NCBI GenBank assembly: GCA_963969365.1
Contig: OZ017749.1
Location: 3,720,001-3,784,000, forward strand
DNA: 64,000 nucleotides
From: Asterochloris sp. CNOR1
Taxonomy: Eukaryota > Chlorophyta > Trebouxiophyceae > Trebouxiales > Trebouxiaceae
Reading direction: 5' to 3'
Shown: positions 10,038 through 19,412 of the stretch, one piece after another
How the letters are laid out: each line of letters opens with the position of its first letter
How positions within the stretch are numbered: the first letter of the stretch is position 1
Notes under the pieces: generated by a model
The model's input: only the letters and a program-made list of their open reading frames with translations
Database searches by the model: none
Told to the model about the DNA's origin: nothing
Translations under genes and position numbers: made by a program

Positions 10038-13000
10038 GTGACCGATGCCACCCCCTGCAGGAGCCATGACGGGGGGGACCCCCAGGCGGAGCAGGCCAGG
10101 CTGGAGGCCAGGCTCCGCAGGGTGGAGGCCAAGCTGGAGGAGGCCAGGCTGGAGGCGGCCAGGCCGGGGGCCCGGCGCCTGCTGGGGACCGCATCCGTCA
10201 GGTGGAGCGGGACCCCTTCCCCTGGGCCTGCCTGTCCCAGCCCTGCCATGCTGCCCTCCCTGCAGCCCGCCGGCTCTGCGCACGCCTCACCTCTGCACGC
10301 AACGGCAGGGGCAGGCGCTCTAGGCGCCTCTGGACAACTAGCCCATCCTGCAGCCGGTGTGGACCTGCGGCCAGCAGGCAGCCCCCGCGGGCAGCTGCGT
10401 GGGGCCCGCGGCTCCCCTGGTGGGCGGGGCCGGCGGCTACATAGGCCTGCGCAGCGGCAGGGTGGTCGGGCAGGGCGCTGCGGGCACCGCGGAGCGGGAC
10501 GAGGCACCTCCCTCTCCTAGTGGTGGACTTGCGGATGACGCAGCGCAGCCCGTCACCCCCTGGCCTTCCCGGCTGTCCTCCCTGCTACCATTCTGATGGA
10601 GGAGGTGAGGCCTTATAGCCCTGCCGGACTCCCACCGGCCTGACCAAAGCCCAGGCGCCGCGAGCAGGCCCCCGAACCCCCCCTCGCCGCCTGCAGGGCG
10701 GCAAGGAGGGCGCGGGGGACACCGTGGACGGCGCGCCGGACCCCTGCAGTGCCGAGATGCCCGCCAACCGGGAGGGCGCCCCCAGCGGGGGCAGGGCCCT
10801 GGAGACAGCCAGGTGGGCCTTCCGGTCGCGCCTGCACGCCTGCCTGACAGCCCCAGGCGCATGCGCTACGACCGAGTCAGGCCCCACCCCCCTGTGTGCT
10901 ACAGGTCCACCCCGCCGTGCGCTCTGGGTTGAGCTCAGGGCGCGCAGAGCGCGGGCTCGGAGGCCGGCCCACATCCAGACGCAGGGGCTCTGCAAATCAT
11001 AGTGCACGAGCTGCAGGGAAGCCTGTCGACAGCCCAGGCTGCCGCGCCGGCGGCGCGGCAGGAGCGCAACCGCCTAGCTGGGCAGCATGCCGCCGCCCCA
11101 GAGGAGCAGCGCGGGCGCGTCACAGAGCTGGAGGCTGCCGCCGCCACACAGCTGGAGGCTCAGCAGGCGGCGCGAGAGCGCATCGCGCAGCTGGAGGCTC
11201 AGCATGCCATGGCCGCCGCAGGGGAGGCCATGAGTGGCTGCATGCTTGCATCACGGAGCTGGAGGGGGGGGCTGGCCGCAGCCACGGCAGCTCTGCAGCA
11301 GCGCGACGTGCCCCAGGTGCCCTGCGTGACTGCAACGCAGAGCTGGAGGCCCAGCTGGGGGCTCAGGGGGCGGCCAGCCAGCCTGCCCCCCCGCCTGGGC
11401 CCCCCGCGCTCCCCTGGGAGGCAGCTGACAACGCCGAACAGCTGAGTGCTGCCGTCAGGCAGCTGGAGGAGCGTCGCAGCAGCACTTGCCCCAACATGCC
11501 CAACAGCAGTGAGATGGATCGGCTGCTGTCTGTGCTGGGACCCGCCTGCGTCCACACGCGCACTCAGCTGGGGTCAGACATGCTGGACAGGGTTGGCAGG
11601 GCACGCGAAGGCCTGCTGCCCGTCCTGCAGCAGGCCCAGGCCAGGGAGGAGGAGGTCAGCAGCCGCATTGCAGCGGCAAGGCATGCCCCCGCATTGCAGC
11701 GGCGAGGCATGCCCCCGCATCTGCGGAGCGGAGCAATGCTGCCATTGCCACAGGATCAGAGGGCTGCAGTCCCAGATCGCAGGGCTGCTGACGCAGAGGC
11801 GGACAGTTCAGGAGCAGGCGCAGGTCCAGACTCTGGTCATCGCCACCCTGCGGTGCTTTGGCCCTTCTGCTGCTCCTGGATGCACAGTGCCAGCGTGAGG
11901 CCGGACCGAGTCAGCACCTGCACATGCCTGCTGCAGGGAGACCACCAGAGCCTGTGTGGACGAATTGAGGGGAGGGCAGGCAGACGATGCAGCCCTGCGG
12001 CTACTGGCAGACAGGGCAGATGCCTTGTCAAGGGGCCAGCAGGTGAGGGGGTTGGTGCTGCGCCCTTGCGCTCTTGACACGGCACCTGCCTAGCCAGCCC
12101 CTCCCTGACGATCTGGGCTTGCCCGTGGTGCAGAACCCCGCTCCTCCGGCTGCAGCGTCCGCTGTGGGAGGGAGCCCCCCCCCCCTGCCCGCCGCCGACA
12201 CGGCGCCTGGTCACCTCAGGCTGCCTGTGCCTCACGTGATGCGCCCCTTGGCCCCCCTCTCTGGCTTGCGTGCCAGGCCGGTGCGGGCCCCCCTTGCTGA
12301 GAGGGTGGTGCAGCCGCCACCCGCCAAGCTGCTGCAGGCCTCACCAGCCTCGACTGGCGGGGCACCCTCTGCAGTGCAGGAGGCCACCGAGGAGGTGAGC
12401 CGAACCGCGGCACGTGTGCTAGACCGCTTGCTGGCCTGTGCACCCGTCCTTGCGCACGCCGACCCTGCTCCCGGCTGCAGGCCTGCGTCGTGTGCCTGGA
12501 TGGCGGCGCCCTGCTGCAGCCCTGCGGGTGTCGCCACCTATATGCGCACGCGGCCTGCCTCGTCAGATTGGCCACCGTCGGCCCCGGCGCAGGGAGATGC
12601 CCACGCTGCAGAGTGTCCTGGGTGGACAACCCCCTGATGGTGCAGGCGCTGAAGGTGTGCTCCTGGACACTCTGTGTGTCGCTGGCATACCAGGAGAACT
12701 TGCGCCTGACAGGTGCTCACGCTCGTTGCTGCAGGCTCTCGGCATCACCAGGCACACCTTGCAGGCTCAGGTGGCGGCTCGCGAGGACGAGCCCATCGAC
12801 CTGACAGATGGACTGGAGGTCCACTTGGGCAAGACAGGAGGCGCAGCCGCCTTCACCCTGGAGGTGAGCCCTCTGATGCTGTCGTGGAGGGTGCCATGGA
12901 AAAGCGCGGTGCTGCCGGCAGGCCCCAAGGGTGCTCTTGCTTCTGCTGCAGGAGGGACTACCCAGGGTGTGCTTCGAGGCGGCCGCCATGCCCTGGCAGA

Positions 13001-13449
13001 GGCCTGAGGCGGCCGCGCCGCCTGTGGTCGCGCAGCGGGGGCTTCTGGTGGACAGGCTGATTGCAGGGGAGGACCACGCTGATGCCCTCGAGCCCCTGGC
13101 CCAGGTGAGCGAGGGGGAGACGTCTGTGCGTCTCCGCACGGCCTCTCCTGGGCCTGAGGCGCCTCCTCGACTGCATGCAGGTCTTCCCAGACGGGCTGCG
13201 GGTTGGAGAGCCCACGGTGAGCACCATGCTGTTCGCCCCCTCGCTGGAGACCCTGTGGGCCAGGCGCATGGTGGACTCTGCCGTGATCACAGGCGTTGCG
13301 GCAATTTGCAACCGGTACCTGGGCCCTGTGTGCCTGAGCTGCAGGGCTTTTTGCCTGCGGGCCGCCTGTCTCAGGGTGGCCTGCTGGCAGGGGGCGTTGG
13401 CACCGTGCTGTTCCCGATCCGCATCGGGTCCACTGAGGCTGGCCACTAG
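10038..13449 (+). CDS. Coiled-coil protein with RING-CH-like zinc finger (GC-rich island)
   Basis: Likely an E3-ligase-type protein. The 5' part codes for Ala/Glu/Leu/Arg heptads (EARLRRVEAKLEEARLEAA near 10120; TELEAAAATQLEAQQAARE near 11130; then about 11320-11660), but the frame changes around 11230-11330 and the splice sites there are unclear. From 11852 the model closes: exon ending 11852, 11937-12042, 12134-12394, 12481-12654, 12735-12863, 12952-13104, 13181-13216, 13345-13449 (TAG). Exon 12481-12654 holds CVVCLDGGALLQPCGC, then HAAC and CPRC: spacing C-x2-C-x8-C-x-C-x6-H-x2-C-x15-C-x2-C, close to the C4HC3 RING-CH pattern. It follows directly on EATEE from the previous exon. The remaining ~150 residues match nothing I know. 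The same frame stays open for 158 codons past the TAG. GC content is well above the flanks, which suggests different origin or conversion history. Confidence 0.55.
11680..11735. repeat. Short tandem repeat, ~27 bp x 2
   Basis: gcattgcagcggcaaggcat followed by cccc is repeated directly with one substitution, inside the coiled-coil coding or intron region. Confidence 0.7.
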
Positions 13450-13926
13450 CTGCTGGCCAGAGGGGACCGGATTGGGCAGCGCTGGGCGCTGGGCGTCTAC
13501 AACCCTTCTCGCGGGGACTACCTTCCCGCTGACCTTACTGCTGTCTACGACCAGGCCTGGGGCTGCCGCCTGCCGCCATTGGCCCCAACCTCGCTGCGCT
13601 GCCACCTGTGCCGCGGGGCTTCAGGCAGCGCGACCAGGTCTCCTGTGGAGTGTACTGATGCTCATGGCCCTGTGGACCGCAGGCGCAGTGGGGCACTAGC
13701 TCCAGCCCCCTGTCCACATGATTGTGGAGCGTGCGCGTGCCTGGCTGGCCACCGCTCTGGGCAGCAACATCCTCCCGCTGTGGTTGACAGACAGTGCAGA
13801 ATACCAATGAAGTCCTTTGCCATGCTTATGTGCATAGTGCTACTTACTACTATGTCACCTTGCCTTGCCTGCATATGCATGCCGCTTTGCTACTATCCAT
13901 TTGACCTCATCTTGAGTAAGTAATTA
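13450..13926 (+). pseudogene. In-frame continuation past the TAG of the RING-CH-like gene
   Basis: After TAG at 13447-13449 the same frame remains open to a stop at about 13923. Its first part (GDRIGQRWALGVYNPSRGDY, then LPADLTAVYDQAW) looks like protein rather than noise; the later part becomes Cys- and Pro-rich and then hydrophobic as GC falls. It may be a nonsense-truncated tail, a readthrough extension or chance in GC-rich DNA. Confidence 0.3.
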
Positions 13927-13967
13927 GCTCAGACAAGCAGGGCATGGGGTCATTCTGCAAATGATTT

Positions 13968-14776
13968 TCAGAGCTGTCTAAGGGATTTATCTGGGCAAAG
14001 GGGCTTGTTGCTTGAGGAAAATTTGTTCAGCACCTTGAGGTATTCCTTTACTGGCCCCAAGGCGATGGCACCAATATGCACATCTGCCCACTGGATCAGC
14101 TCTGCCATGTTGGTGCTGTTGCGCTGCTGCAAGCTGCCATGCGCAGGCTCATACCGCAACTTCCTAAGGACCTTGTCAGCCTGAATCAGAGTGTTCACAG
14201 GCATGCCAGTGCTGCTTAGCACAGCCTGTGCGTGCAGCCAGCGCTCTGCCTGCTCTGGCGTCAGCTGCTGCGCTGAGTGCTTGGCAGCCAGCTGCTTCAG
14301 AGAGAGTGGCTGCAGCTCGCCAGTGGGGTGGCCTTGGTAGACATGGGCCTCCACAAGGCCAGACAGCGTGTAGGCAGCCTGTCCAAGCAGGACGGCTTGC
14401 AGCCTTTTGTCTCGCCCCTGACGCGCCCTGTCGCTCTCCTGCTGGAGGGTGCGAATGTCTCTGCGCTGAGATTGCACTTGCCCCTCCAGGACACGGATCC
14501 GCTGATCCTGCTCATCCATGTGCAGGCCAATGCCATGCACCAGCGTGCGCATCTTCCCGAGGAGTGGCGACTGCAGGGAGATCTTGCTGGTGGCACTCTC
14601 CAAACTGCTCATGAGTATGTCCACAGATCTTGCAGTTTGCCAGCTGCCACAGCAGCCTTTGCTGCGCCAATGGCCTGCGCTGACTCGGGGCCAACAGCAG
14701 TCAGGTCTGCCTCCATGTCATTGATGATCTGAAGGGCGTCAGCTGCCATGAAGGATGCCATTGGTGCCTGCAGCCA
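13968..14776 (-). CDS. Coiled-coil ORF of unknown function with an apparent frameshift
   Basis: The longest frame (218 codons, ending at 13968) begins at a non-ATG codon near 14624. The reading before it continues in another frame from MASFMAADALQIINDMEADL (ATG at 14771) through a TGCAG acceptor at about 14776. One missing base near 14625 joins the two into a ~266-residue protein. A heptad-rich middle (LHMDEQDQRIRVLEGQVQSQ and on) suggests a coiled coil; the C-terminal half is helical and Leu/Gln/Ala-rich. There is no intron across ~800 bp, unusual here, and a LINE lies just downstream of its promoter side. It may be a mobile-element ORF or a decaying gene. No family recognised. Confidence 0.4.
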
Positions 14777-15260
14777 AAAAATTGGTCTGGCAATGCATGG
14801 GCAGCACAGAAGTGCACGAAGCTGCTGGATCAGCTTTACAGGCTGCCTGAAATTGTCTGTGCAGCTGAGCCATGCCTGGCAGCTTCAGCGCAAACATGTT
14901 CACAGCTCACAGTGCTGCCAGCCTGCCCTGTGCTGCATTACAATTGCTAGATCACCTCTACAAACTGCGTGAAGTTACGTCCCCTGTCTGTGAAGCTCTG
15001 GTAGCTTGAGCTGCAGTAGGTAATGCTGTCAGGCGCCTGCAGCAACAGGCAAGAAAAGGTCTGGTCTGGCAGTGCATGGGCAGCACAGAAGTGCATGAAG
15101 CTGCCGGATTATCTTTACAGGCTGCCTAAATTGGATTGTGCAGCTGAACCGTGCCTGGCAGGCTCAGTGCAAGCATGTTTGCAGTACACAGTGCTGTCGG
15201 CCTGCCATGTGCTGCACTACATTGCTAGATTGCCTTACAAGCTGCGTGAAGATGCACCCC
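14767..15260. repeat. Direct tandem repeat, ~260 bp x 2
   Basis: 14767-15000 and about 15040-15260 match along their length: both have gtctggcaatgcatgggcag (one with a substitution), a tttacaggctgcct block and an aactgcgtgaag-type ending. They lie on the upstream side of the unknown coiled-coil ORF, and each begins with a minus-strand TGCAG, so this may be a long splice-junction echo. Confidence 0.75.
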
Positions 15261-15541
15261 TACAGGGTGAGTCTGGCACCCAGCCCTGCTGCACAGATGC
15301 CTGCACCAGACTTGCCTGCTGGCCCCCTTCTTTCTCCAAGCTCCCGGCTGTTGTCAGGCTTCCCCTGGTGCTGGAGTCTGCAGGCAGATGATGCAGTTGT
15401 GATGCCTGCGGCTACAGCTAGCAATGCAAACAGTCAACTGCAATCAAAACGCACCTGGTGCAGTCAGACCTGCCCTGCAGACGTGTTACATGCGTGCGCC
15501 GTACGTCCAGGAGCCGAATGATGATGATGATTTAAATTTAA

Positions 15542-15573
15542 AGTCCGTAGCCTCAATGCACGGGCATAGGACT
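15542..15573 (-). other. LINE 3' stem-loop
   Basis: In element orientation: AGTCC-TAT-GCC, loop, GGC-TAC-GGACT. Two paired helices (5 bp and 3 bp) are separated by a 3x3 internal loop. It matches the SINE hairpin at 18688-18719 and the second LINE's at 37655-37687, so it is the likely template-recognition site of the reverse transcriptase. Confidence 0.7.
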
Positions 15574-16076
15574 ATGATCATTTCATCCTACCAATGAACT
15601 TTGCTGAAGGTGTAGGGGTACAAAAAGAAGCAGTACAGGCATATCAAGCAGGTCACTGTACTTGGCTGGTAAAGAGGGAGCCGGCGCTCATAGCAGGCCT
15701 TGGCACTGTGCTGGGCTTCATCACCACGTTGGACTGCTAGCTGAGGTTGCTGCCCGAAATGCAAACACCCTGGATCCTGTATGGCGCAGGGGGGGGCTCA
15801 GCCCCCCTGACTGGCTTGCCACGCCCTCTCAGCTCGTAGACTTCGCAGTCATGAGAGAGTTATGCTTGGGTATGACTGTGACCAGCAGTCTTCCCCTCGC
15901 AGGGCACCAGGCTCCAAGGCGGCACACCCCAAGCAACAACTCAGCATGGGGACCTTAGGGGAAGACAATCATGTGATGAGTCTAGCGCATTGCTATCAAA
16001 TTGGGGCTCTAATCAGCAGCTGGTGAGCTGGGGACACATCACGGCACATAGAGGGGTCACCCAGGGTGTCTGTTCC

Positions 16077-18314
16077 TCATTTAGGCCCAGATGTGCCCCC
16101 AGTGATGCCCAGCATATTTGCGTGCTGGAGCAGTGCTGCCCTGATGTATGTGGCCACTCGGCTTGGTGGTTGTTCAAACAGCGTTGCCAACGACTGCTGC
16201 TGCTCCGCAAACAGGTGGCTGTGAGCAGACCGGAGGTCTGCAAGTCCTGGGCAGTGTAGCAGGATATGGCTTTCATCCTCAATCTCATTCGGTGACCCAC
16301 AGATTCGGCATGTCCGGTCCTCTCGCTTGAGCTGGGGCAATAGGTATCGCCCAGTCTGTACGCGCAGCTGGTGGCTGCTGCACCTGATGCTGGCATAGGC
16401 TCTGCGTAGCCTGAAGCCTCTGATCCTGGTCAGGTATGTCTGCATGGCATAGGCCGTGTTGGGACCCCGCATCTGCATGTAGGTGGCCACGGTGGCGGCC
16501 TGGCAGTCCCTGAAGCGCTGCTCATGCTGTTCCTTGCCAGGGGCTGTCTCTGCGCTGCCATGTGCCTGTAGTGCACAGAAGGGGGCCAAGGAGAGGTCGC
16601 GGTACAGCGGCAGGTAGCAGACGCCGTCATACATAGCCCATAGCAGGGGCTCCTTCTGAAGCTTCGGCTTGAGGTCCCAAATGCGTTGTCTGAACCTGTC
16701 CACTTGCCGCTGCCAATGCACTGCCAGGGGATATCTGCCAAACTCAGCAAGTGCAATCAGACTGTGTGTGTGGCAGTGGATGCCAAGCAATCTGCGCAAA
16801 AATTGTGCATGCAGAGACTCAAGCTGCGCTGTGGCTTGTGTGCCTGCTCTGTGGTCCCAGAACCAGACCTCACAGCCATAGCTCAATATGGGCAGCACCA
16901 AGGCATCAAACAACTTGCAGATGCGGCGCGGGCACGTCAAACTGATCTGTGCACAGCGCCTGAGCATGTTGTTCATGGTTTTACGCGCAGCTTCCAGGTG
17001 CTCGCCAATGGATTTGGCAAAGCCCTCCTTGGTGGCTTCAAACCACAGGCCCAGGTACTTGAATGAATCCGAGCGCGTCAGGGGGTGCCCACTGTATGTG
17101 AAGGTGCTGCATTCTTGGCGCTGTGTCTCAAACACCACCACTTCCGTCTTGACCAAACTGACTCTGAGCCGCCTGTTTTCACAGAATATCTGTAAAGCAT
17201 TCAGCAATCGTTGCAGTCCTTCTTCACTTGTGCTCATGAGCACCAAATCGTCTGCGAAGAGCAGCAGCGGCACATCATGAAACATGAGCGTGGGTGCATG
17301 GTTTCCTTTAACTTTGCGCATGACCTTGTCCAGCACATCGATCAGCAGTCCAAAGAGGAGTGGGCTGAGGGGGCTGCCTTGCTGCACTCCTTGCAGGCAC
17401 CTGAATGCCTCAGATATGCCCCCTCCAGCCCTGACCGCTGCCGAGTCTTGGGCGTACATGCTTTGCAGGCAGCTCATGAAGTGTCCACACACCCCCAGGT
17501 TTTGTAGGACAGCCCACAGCACCCCGCGATCCACTGTGTCAAAGGCCTTCTCAAAATCAACAAAGCAGCAGAAAAGCTTGCTGTTGTGCCGCCTATATTT
17601 TCTTACCAGAATGTTCAGTGTGCTCAGCTGTCCAGCAGTGCTGTGGCCCCTGCGGAAGCCAGCCTGCGGTGGTGCTCTGAGATTGAGCGCTTCCGCCCAC
17701 CGGGTCATGCGCTGCTCCATCACTGTGGCAAATAGCTTGGCCAGCACAGGAACGACCGTGATTGGCCGGTAGCTGTTCATGTTGAGAGGATCCCTCCGTT
17801 TTCCCTTGTATACTGCAGTGACTAGGCCAGTGCTGAGCGACGTGGGATAGGTCCCCTTGAGCATGCTGGTGAACAGCTTGGCTAGGCAGTGTTGCATGTG
17901 GAATGGCCCATGCTTCAGCAGCTCTGCACTCATGCCATCGATGCCAGCTGCTTTGCCAGCACTCAGTTTGCGCAGACCAGCCCGCACATCAGAAATGGTG
18001 CAGTCAGCATTCAGGAAAGCATCTGTGCCAATATGTACTCCTGTGATGGTGTCTTCAGGGAGCAGCTTTGGGACGGCAGCAGATGCGGGATGGCTGCCCA
18101 GCACCTTCTGCATGTGCGCAGCCTGGATGGCACTGGACAGCGGGCACCCAGGGCGCCTGCGCCACCCTGCTATGCGATGAAGATCCGGCAATGAGAGGTG
18201 ATCCATGCGGCGCATCTCGTTGGTCAGAAACTGTCGATATTTGCGGCGTCGGACAGCCCGGTGCCTGCATCTTAAACTGTTAGCAGCAGCGTGGTGGGCA
18301 GTCAGCCGAATCAT
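16077..18314 (-). CDS. LINE reverse transcriptase ORF
   Basis: Encodes a 745-residue RNA-dependent DNA polymerase for target-primed reverse transcription. All RT blocks from fingers to thumb are present, including FADD. The C-terminus has CRICGSPNEIEDESHILLHC, a C-x2-C-x10-H-x4-C arrangement seen in several LINE clades. There are no stops or frameshifts. The ATG may be internal to a longer ancestral ORF because the element is truncated. Confidence 0.9.
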   Translation of the reverse strand: MIRLTAHHAAANSLRCRHRAVRRRKYRQFLTNEMRRMDHLSLPDLHRIAGWRRRPGCPLSSAIQAAHMQKVLGSHPASAAVPKLLPEDTITGVHIGTDAFLNADCTISDVRAGLRKLSAGKAAGIDGMSAELLKHGPFHMQHCLAKLFTSMLKGTYPTSLSTGLVTAVYKGKRRDPLNMNSYRPITVVPVLAKLFATVMEQRMTRWAEALNLRAPPQAGFRRGHSTAGQLSTLNILVRKYRRHNSKLFCCFVDFEKAFDTVDRGVLWAVLQNLGVCGHFMSCLQSMYAQDSAAVRAGGGISEAFRCLQGVQQGSPLSPLLFGLLIDVLDKVMRKVKGNHAPTLMFHDVPLLLFADDLVLMSTSEEGLQRLLNALQIFCENRRLRVSLVKTEVVVFETQRQECSTFTYSGHPLTRSDSFKYLGLWFEATKEGFAKSIGEHLEAARKTMNNMLRRCAQISLTCPRRICKLFDALVLPILSYGCEVWFWDHRAGTQATAQLESLHAQFLRRLLGIHCHTHSLIALAEFGRYPLAVHWQRQVDRFRQRIWDLKPKLQKEPLLWAMYDGVCYLPLYRDLSLAPFCALQAHGSAETAPGKEQHEQRFRDCQAATVATYMQMRGPNTAYAMQTYLTRIRGFRLRRAYASIRCSSHQLRVQTGRYLLPQLKREDRTCRICGSPNEIEDESHILLHCPGLADLRSAHSHLFAEQQQSLATLFEQPPSRVATYIRAALLQHANMLGITGGTSGPK

Positions 18315-18350
18315 CGTCAGGGTTTACGATTGCCCTCGCCCATTCCTAGC

Positions 18351-18421
18351 AGCAATAGCTTAGTGGTAAAGCACCAGACTGCAAATCTGGGGACCCAGTT
18401 CCGATTCCTTGGTTGCTGCAC
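18351..18421 (+). other. tRNA-Cys-derived SINE head (degenerate tRNA)
   Basis: The acceptor stem GCAGCAA/TTGCTGC, D-stem GCTT/AAGC and anticodon stem CCAGA/TCTGG all pair, and the anticodon loop CTGCAAA gives GCA (Cys). The A box tagcttagtgg is good. The T arm is broken: an extra C enters the TTC-CGATT loop and the stem pairs poorly, so a working tRNA is unlikely while the pol III B box is partly kept. Confidence 0.7.
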
Positions 18422-18687
18422 CCCAACCCAGGGTATAAATTGGGAAGCAGGAGGAGTTGGCATGCCAAATGCGAACATGTGCTCAAGAAGGCCGCTAGTA
18501 CCATCAGATAAACTTCTTCTAACTAGACTTGACTCAGATTTCGACCAGACACCTAAGGACTTGCTCACATGAGCCAACACTTATCAGCACCGAGCTGACT
18601 GCAAGAACCTGATGCTCAAACTGAAATGAAGCTAACTAATGATGTGCTGGAGGCCAGGCACACTGATATGAAGCAAAGCCTAGTCAT

Positions 18688-18719
18688 AGTCCTAAGCCCG
18701 TTCATTGAGGCTACGGACT
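18688..18719 (+). other. SINE 3' stem-loop shared with the LINEs
   Basis: AGTCC-TAA-GCC, loop, GGC-TAC-GGACT on the plus strand: same two-helix hairpin as in the LINE tails, with identical helices and differences in the internal loop and apical loop. Confidence 0.75.
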
Positions 18720-18743
18720 CTAAATGTAGTCATCATCCTACAG

Positions 18744-19183
18744 CTTTGTTGCAGTCAGGGCCCTGGCACAACGCAGATGCTGTTCGCATGAGTCCAACAG
18801 TGATCTTGGAGCTGGTGACAGACAGGGCTGCGATCGTGGCTGCTATCTTGAAAGAGTTCCAGGCACGCCCTCGTCCGTTCCATTGGTGCCACAGCCTACA
18901 GGGCCTGAGCAAGGACCTTGTGCGGGAGGGTGTCAACCTTATGGTGATGGCATATGGCAACGACGGAAGCACCAATTGTTCACCCTGCAGCGCACCTGTC
19001 TTACACACAGACAGGATCCTGCTTATCACTGCAGCCCATGACCTGCTTGCAAATCGTTTGGTGGTGGCTGACAGAGTGGCATTTGCAGAAGCAGAGCATG
19101 CTGGCGTACATGACCGCTTTGCCAAGTCACCCACTGTAACTCATTCATCAGACGTGCTGCTCCAGTCTGTATGCCACTGACGC
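18744..19183 (+). CDS. Doubtful hypothetical ORF between the SINE and AAR2
   Basis: The frame is open from within the SINE to TGA at about 19180. The part after the SINE (VILELVTDRAAIVAAILKEF; later HTDRILLITAAHDLLANRLV) has protein-like composition, but no domain, start or splice site can be assigned. It could be an exon of a lost gene or chance. Confidence 0.2.
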
Positions 19184-19412
19184 GAAGGGCCGACCCCCAG
19201 TCTCTGACAGACAAGAGATCGTCGACAGACTCAAGGCTTGGGTGGACTTGGGATAGGGGTCTACTCCCTGTTACTCAGAGCACTCATGCAATGCCATCCC
19301 AGTCACCGTCCTGGCAGACGTGCTTTAGGTCTCGGTCAACTCGTCCCAGCCTGCCGTGACGAAATAGGGCTTCTTGCACTTACTGGTAAACAGGCTGCTG
19401 CATTCTGCAGAC

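Larger units (their letters stand above)
15525..18345 (-). mobile_element. Non-LTR retrotransposon (LINE), 5'-truncated, intact RT ORF
   Basis: A single 745-codon frame (18314-16077) carries reverse transcriptase motifs in order: RDPLNMNSYRPITVVPVLAK, QAGFRRGHSTAGQL, FCCFVDFEKAFDTVDRGVLW, LQGVQQGSPLSPLLFGLLID and LLFADDLVLM (catalytic DD), then a C-terminal CRIC...HILLHC zinc-finger-like motif. No endonuclease domain precedes it; TAA stands three codons before the ATG and the element appears cut at about 18345. The 3' UTR ends in a stem-loop (15542-15573) and a TCA-repeat tail (about 15525). The intact frame suggests recent activity. It resembles the second LINE at 37640-39400. Confidence 0.9.
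18350..18736 (+). mobile_element. SINE: tRNA-Cys-like head and LINE-derived 3' tail
   Basis: The first 72 nt resemble tRNA-Cys (see the head entry). About 265 nt of unrelated body follow, then the same 3' stem-loop and TCA-type end found on the LINEs (18688-18736). This is the classic tRNA-SINE layout: internal pol III promoter, body, and a tail borrowed from the partner LINE for retrotransposition. It sits next to the 5'-truncated end of the LINE on the opposite strand. Confidence 0.75.

Noticed and set aside
9734-10507. 257-codon minus-strand ORF
   Set aside because: Pro/Arg/Ala-rich translation across the GC-rich island; the plus strand shows heptads and spliced exons, so this frame is a high-GC artefact.
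10896-12077. 393-codon plus-strand ORF read as one protein
   Set aside because: Only its middle is probably coding; it reads through gtgctt...ctgcag and gtgagg introns, and the spliced model joins better in other frames.
15990-16259. Plus-strand ORFs inside the LINE region
   Set aside because: They are shadows of the reverse transcriptase frame on the other strand.
18351-18421. Functional tRNA-Cys gene
   Set aside because: The T arm does not fold properly, and the downstream LINE-type tail marks it as a SINE head.
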